A DNA stretch of 8,396 nt. Origin: JBMNHG01 sp045627705 (GTDB lineage Bacteria; Verrucomicrobiota; Kiritimatiellia; RFP12; JBMNHG01). A program made the translations under genes and the position numbers. Under the pieces are notes generated by a model, which saw only the letters and a list, made by a program, of their open reading frames with translations, searched no databases and had not been told where the DNA came from. Below, in pieces: positions 6,024-8,396 of this stretch. The stretch lies in contig JAZQOE010000162.1 in assembly GCA_045627705.1 (NCBI GenBank), positions 1-8,396 of the forward strand. Direction: 5' to 3'. Position 1 is the first letter of the stretch. Every line of letters starts with the position of its first letter.

Positions 6024-7107
6024 AAAAAAGCGGCGCGCCGCTTTTTACGTGTGGTGACGTGCCGGGCGAGTCCCAGGCGATGGTTTCGCCGATTGCGGCG
6101 AAGCGCTCGTCGAGGGTGGGGCCGGCGGCGGAGGCAGAGACTTCATCCACGCATGGCTTCTTGTAAAGCTGGTAGTCGCGGCGGAAGTCCATGTCGGTCA
6201 CATTCGGCATGACCACGTTCGCGCCAGCGAGAAGCGCTTGCTCGCGTCCGTCGGGGGCGAGGTTTTGCAGGACTGTCGTCGCGGCGATATTGCGGTCGTG
6301 GAGGAAGAGGCGCGCGGCGGCGACCATGTTCACGCCGAGTTCGAGCTGGCGGACGGGATCGACCTGCGTGGCGCCGAGCGGGGTGTCGGCGTGTGGCAGG
6401 AACGGGCCCATGCCGATCATGTCGATGTCTTCGTCGCGGAAGAACAGGATGTCGTCGGCAAGGTCTTCACAGGTCTGTCCGGGGAGGCCGATCATCACGC
6501 CGCTGCCGGTCTGGTAGCCGAGCCGCTTGAGGATGCGCAGGCAGTCGCGGCGGCGTGTCCACGAGTGACCGGCGGGGTGGAGGGTGGCGTAAAGCGCGGT
6601 ATTCGATGTTTCGATGCGGAGAAGGTAGCGTGTCGCGCCGGCCTCGCGCCAGCGGCGGTATGTCTCCTCGGACTGTTCGCCGTTGCTGAGGACGATCGCG
6701 AGCTTGTCCTCTGGCGCGATAGCGCGGATGGTGCGGGTGATACGTTCGATGCGGTCGGTATTGGCAGGCGATTCGAGTTCGCCGGATTGGAGCACGACCG
6801 AACCAAAGCGGTGGTCGAAGGCCCAGCGCGCCATGCGCACCACGTCGTCTTCGGGAATCTGATAGCGATGAATGAGCGTGTTGTCGTGGCGGATGCCGCA
6901 GTACAGACAGTTCTTTGCGCAGACGTTGCCGATTTCAATCAGTCCGCGCAGGAAGACGCGCGGACCGGTCTGCCGCAGTTTGACCGCGTATGCGGCTGAC
7001 AGAAACTCATCGCGCTCTTTACCGGGCGCAAGTGCGATCAGGTGCGCAAGCTCTTCGCGCGAAAGCGAGCAGGGCGCTGATTGTGCGCGCGTTAAGATAT
7101 CCGACAT
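6022..7107 (-). CDS. hydE: [FeFe]-hydrogenase H-cluster maturase HydE (radical SAM)
   Basis: A cytoplasmic radical SAM enzyme that helps build the 2Fe subcluster of [FeFe]-hydrogenase together with HydF and HydG. It is 361 aa from ATG 7107. The cluster-binding CxxxCxxC is CAKNCLYC (C63, C67, C70), followed by GIRHDN. Other HydE hallmarks are VLQSGE, RYLLRIETSN, GSGVMIGLPGQT, DIDMIGMGPFLPHADTPL, ATTVLQNLAPDGREQALLAGANVVMPN and YQLYKKPC. These favour HydE over BioB or PylB. The C-terminal Cys triad that binds an auxiliary cluster in some HydE proteins is not seen; only one Cys (KKPC) remains. A GTG at 7116 is an alternative start that would overlap the sppA stop by 4 nt. ATG 7107 is preferred because GGTGA (7117-7113) lies 5 nt before it. 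The sppA TGA falls within that site, so translation is probably coupled. No other maturase or hydrogenase gene is in the window. Confidence 0.92.
   Translation of the reverse strand: MSDILTRAQSAPCSLSREELAHLIALAPGKERDEFLSAAYAVKLRQTGPRVFLRGLIEIGNVCAKNCLYCGIRHDNTLIHRYQIPEDDVVRMARWAFDHRFGSVVLQSGELESPANTDRIERITRTIRAIAPEDKLAIVLSNGEQSEETYRRWREAGATRYLLRIETSNTALYATLHPAGHSWTRRRDCLRILKRLGYQTGSGVMIGLPGQTCEDLADDILFFRDEDIDMIGMGPFLPHADTPLGATQVDPVRQLELGVNMVAAARLFLHDRNIAATTVLQNLAPDGREQALLAGANVVMPNVTDMDFRRDYQLYKKPCVDEVSASAAGPTLDERFAAIGETIAWDSPGTSPHVKSGAPLF
6025..6046. terminator. Perfect 22-bp palindrome, candidate bidirectional terminator
   Basis: AAAAAGCGGCG is followed by its exact reverse complement, CGCCGCTTTTT. 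As RNA it can form a stem of A5-GCGG with CCGC-T5 and a 4-nt CGCG loop, with U-tracts on both strands, as in bidirectional intrinsic terminators between convergent genes. It lies inside the last seven sense codons of hydE. The GC core is only 4 bp plus the loop, so strength is uncertain. Confidence 0.5.
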
Positions 7108-7112
7108 GTGAA

Positions 7113-8216
7113 TCACCGCATATTCCAGCGGTAGAGAAGGGCGGGGGAGTCGCTGGCGCCAAGAAGGCGTCGGATGGCATTCATGCCGAAGGGGAGTCGG
7201 CTGCCGCCGCCGAATATGTCCCAGAAGGAGAGGTTCTCCTCATAGCGGATGACTTCGATGTCGTCTTCTCCGAGGAGTTCGGCGGTTTTCGCGATGGCAT
7301 CGTAATCGTAGCCTATGCCGTCGATCAATCCGTACGAAAGAGCCTTGTCGGCGAGGAACACGCGGCCATCGGCGATTTCGCGCACCTTCTCTTCTGGAAG
7401 TCCGCGGTTCTCGGCGACGAGTCCGACGAAGCGGCCATACAATTGATCGACCACTTCCTGGAGGAGCGCTTGTTGTTCGGGCGAAACCTCGCGGAGCGGG
7501 TTCATGATATCCTTGTTCGCGCCGGATTTGATCGAGGTGTCCTCGACGCCGAGTTTTTCGGCGAGTCCGTGGAAATTGACATCCTGCATGATCACGCCGA
7601 TCGAACCGGTGAGAGTCGTGGGCTGCGCCATGATGAAATTGGCGGCGAGCGAGACATAGTATGCGCCGGAGGCGGCGGTATCTCCGAAATGCGCGACGAC
7701 CACGCGGCCTGGAAGCGCTTCGCGGAATTTGAGGAGGGCATCGAAGATTATGTCGCTAGCGGTAATGCCGCCGCCGCCGCTATCGACATCGAGGATGATC
7801 CCCATGATTGAATCGTCGAGCGTCGCGCGATGGATCGAGCGGAGGGTGGTCTCGGTATCGCCGGTGCCGCCATGGAGCGGCGCACCGCGATTGAAGCTGA
7901 TCATGCCTGTGAGCGGGATGCGCACGACGCGCGTCGTGCCGGCGCCGGAAGACCAGACTTCGCTCATGTCGGGGAGTTCGTCTTCGCCGAAGTTGTCGAT
8001 ATTGAAAGCTGGGCCCCCCGTTGTCGGCCTGTGTTGCTTGGACATCATTTTCATGCCATCGTTCGAGACAACGGCGACACAGCATATTGCGACTAGTCCT
8101 AGGACAAATGCGATGCCTACCGTCACGAGAAACACAGTGAGGCATCCGCACCCATGGCGTTTCTTTTGCGGAGGCTGACAGGTCGCCTGCGCATTCGATG
8201 TATTTTCATCATTCAT
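7113..8216 (-). CDS. sppA: Signal peptide peptidase SppA, S49 family (single-domain type)
   Basis: A membrane-anchored serine protease that degrades cleaved signal peptides. It is 367 aa. A basic segment (KKRH, 18-21) precedes one transmembrane helix (about 23-51), which places the catalytic domain outside the cytoplasmic membrane. The nucleophile is S183 in GDTAASGAYY and the general base is K235 in IKSGANKDI. The 52-residue Ser-Lys spacing equals that of B. subtilis SppA (S147/K199), so this is the short single-domain form. The usual SPGG turn reads DSGGGG (145-150), with Gly in place of Pro. TTLTGSIGVI (200-209) and GRVFLADKALSYGLID are typical. The frame continues upstream to 8336, but those residues do not look like SppA. 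ATG 8216 is chosen because a consensus promoter ends 7 nt before it, implying a leaderless mRNA. It is followed by hydE and is probably cotranscribed. Confidence 0.9.
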   Translation of the reverse strand: MNDENTSNAQATCQPPQKKRHGCGCLTVFLVTVGIAFVLGLVAICCVAVVSNDGMKMMSKQHRPTTGGPAFNIDNFGEDELPDMSEVWSSGAGTTRVVRIPLTGMISFNRGAPLHGGTGDTETTLRSIHRATLDDSIMGIILDVDSGGGGITASDIIFDALLKFREALPGRVVVAHFGDTAASGAYYVSLAANFIMAQPTTLTGSIGVIMQDVNFHGLAEKLGVEDTSIKSGANKDIMNPLREVSPEQQALLQEVVDQLYGRFVGLVAENRGLPEEKVREIADGRVFLADKALSYGLIDGIGYDYDAIAKTAELLGEDDIEVIRYEENLSFWDIFGGGSRLPFGMNAIRRLLGASDSPALLYRWNMR

Positions 8217-8223
8217 GGCCTTG

Positions 8224-8252
8224 AGTATATCAACGGGACGATGACCCTTCAA
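8224..8252 (-). promoter_or_regulatory. Promoter of sppA-hydE, apparently leaderless
   Basis: Read on the minus strand, TTGAAG (8252-8247) is separated by 17 nt from TATACT (8229-8224). TGa directly before the -10 makes it an extended -10 promoter. Seven bases follow the -10 and then the ATG of sppA at 8216, so the transcript should start at or within a base or two of the start codon. The only SD-like string, AAGG (8222-8219), is 2 nt from the ATG, too close to work well. Confidence 0.65.
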
Positions 8253-8255
8253 GCG

Positions 8256-8287
8256 GGGGTGCACAGAAATATTTATGCAGGCACCCC
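8256..8287. promoter_or_regulatory. Inverted repeat between two divergent promoters, candidate operator
   Basis: GGGGTGC (8256-8262) and its exact reverse complement GCACCCC (8281-8287) flank an AT-rich 18-nt spacer. The dyad lies 3 bp from the sppA -35 box and 11 bp from the -35 box of the rightward gene, so one bound regulator could act on both. It lies upstream of both predicted transcription starts, so it would act as DNA and not as an RNA hairpin. The role is inferred. Confidence 0.45.
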
Positions 8288-8298
8288 AAATTTTCCAC

Positions 8299-8327
8299 TT
8301 GCTTCTCTCATGTGCATATACTATAAT
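8299..8327 (+). promoter_or_regulatory. Promoter of the divergent rightward gene, apparently leaderless
   Basis: TTGCTT (8299-8304) is followed after 17 nt by a perfect TATAAT (8322-8327). Seven bases then precede ATG 8335, the same geometry as the sppA promoter on the other strand. No Shine-Dalgarno sequence lies between the -10 box and the ATG. Confidence 0.65.
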
Positions 8328-8334
8328 ATATGCC

Positions 8335-8396
8335 ATGAAAGAAAATTCACTAGGAAATGCACGTTCGCGGGCCGAGATCCTTGCCGAGATCGCCGC
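8335..8396 (+). CDS. Start of an unidentified protein gene, cut by the window edge
   Basis: ATG 8335 opens a frame that runs to the window end: about 20 residues, beginning MKENSLGNARSRAEILAEIA. The gene call rests on the consensus promoter ending 7 nt upstream and on the lack of stops. The 'ARSRAEILAEI' string faintly resembles the N-termini of LutC/LUD-domain proteins, but 20 residues are too few for any assignment. It is divergent from sppA. Confidence 0.5.
   Translation, partial: MKENSLGNARSRAEILAEIA

Noticed and set aside
6238..7811. Two long plus-strand open frames (6238-6999 and 6990-7811) opposite hydE and sppA
   Set aside because: Both are codon-bias shadows of the minus-strand genes, which carry complete catalytic motifs; the plus-strand products show no family features.
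8217..8336. Upstream extension of sppA to 8336
   Set aside because: The extra residues do not match SppA and cross the sppA promoter, the dyad and the opposite promoter.
1..8396. CRISPR array, insertion sequence, prophage, toxin-antitoxin or defence system
   Set aside because: No spaced direct repeats of suitable length, no transposase or integrase motifs and no small paired genes; all coding space is taken by recognisable metabolic or housekeeping genes.

Overview
The window is 8.4 kb of GC-rich, densely packed bacterial DNA holding six complete protein genes and the first 62 bases of a seventh. There are no transposases, phage genes, tRNAs, rRNAs or CRISPR arrays. The taxon cannot be fixed from this sequence alone. 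The gene set (glycine-riboswitch AGCS symporter, GT5 glycogen synthase, [FeFe]-hydrogenase maturase, intracellular GH43) and E. coli-like TTGnnn/TATAAT promoters suggest an anaerobic, fermentative, probably gut-associated bacterium. My best guess is the PVC group (Kiritimatiellota, Lentisphaerae or Verrucomicrobia), with low to moderate confidence.

Layout. Positions 1-200 hold an inverted/tandem heptamer fragment, an extended -10 promoter and a single-aptamer glycine riboswitch whose P1 stem ends just before the ribosome binding site of the first gene. Positions 204-4639 (+) form a tight three-gene run: an alanine/glycine:cation symporter (AGCS), glycogen synthase (glgA, 18 nt later) and diaminopimelate decarboxylase (lysA, 38 nt later). 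No terminator is visible inside this run, so glycine may control all three genes. Positions 4640-4809 are a leader with an exact 11-bp tandem repeat. It precedes a GH43 enzyme (4810-5886, +) that resembles exo-beta-1,3-galactanases and uses the Gln-base active-site pattern of that group.

Positions 5887-6024 lie between convergent genes. They carry a candidate terminator hairpin, four tandem CTnTTAC heptamers and a perfect 22-bp palindrome that overlaps the last codons of hydE. On the minus strand, sppA (signal peptide peptidase, 8216 to 7113) and hydE ([FeFe]-hydrogenase H-cluster maturase, 7107 to 6022) form a translationally coupled pair.

At the right edge, sppA and a divergent partial gene (from 8335, +) each have a near-consensus promoter placed so that the A of the ATG is the eighth base after the -10 box. 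Both genes therefore look leaderless. An inverted repeat lies between the two -35 boxes and could be a shared operator.

I see no convincing new multi-gene system. The most interesting points are the paired leaderless promoters with the shared dyad, the riboswitch operon with its competing pairing, and the heptamer repeats that occur in two separate intergenic regions.
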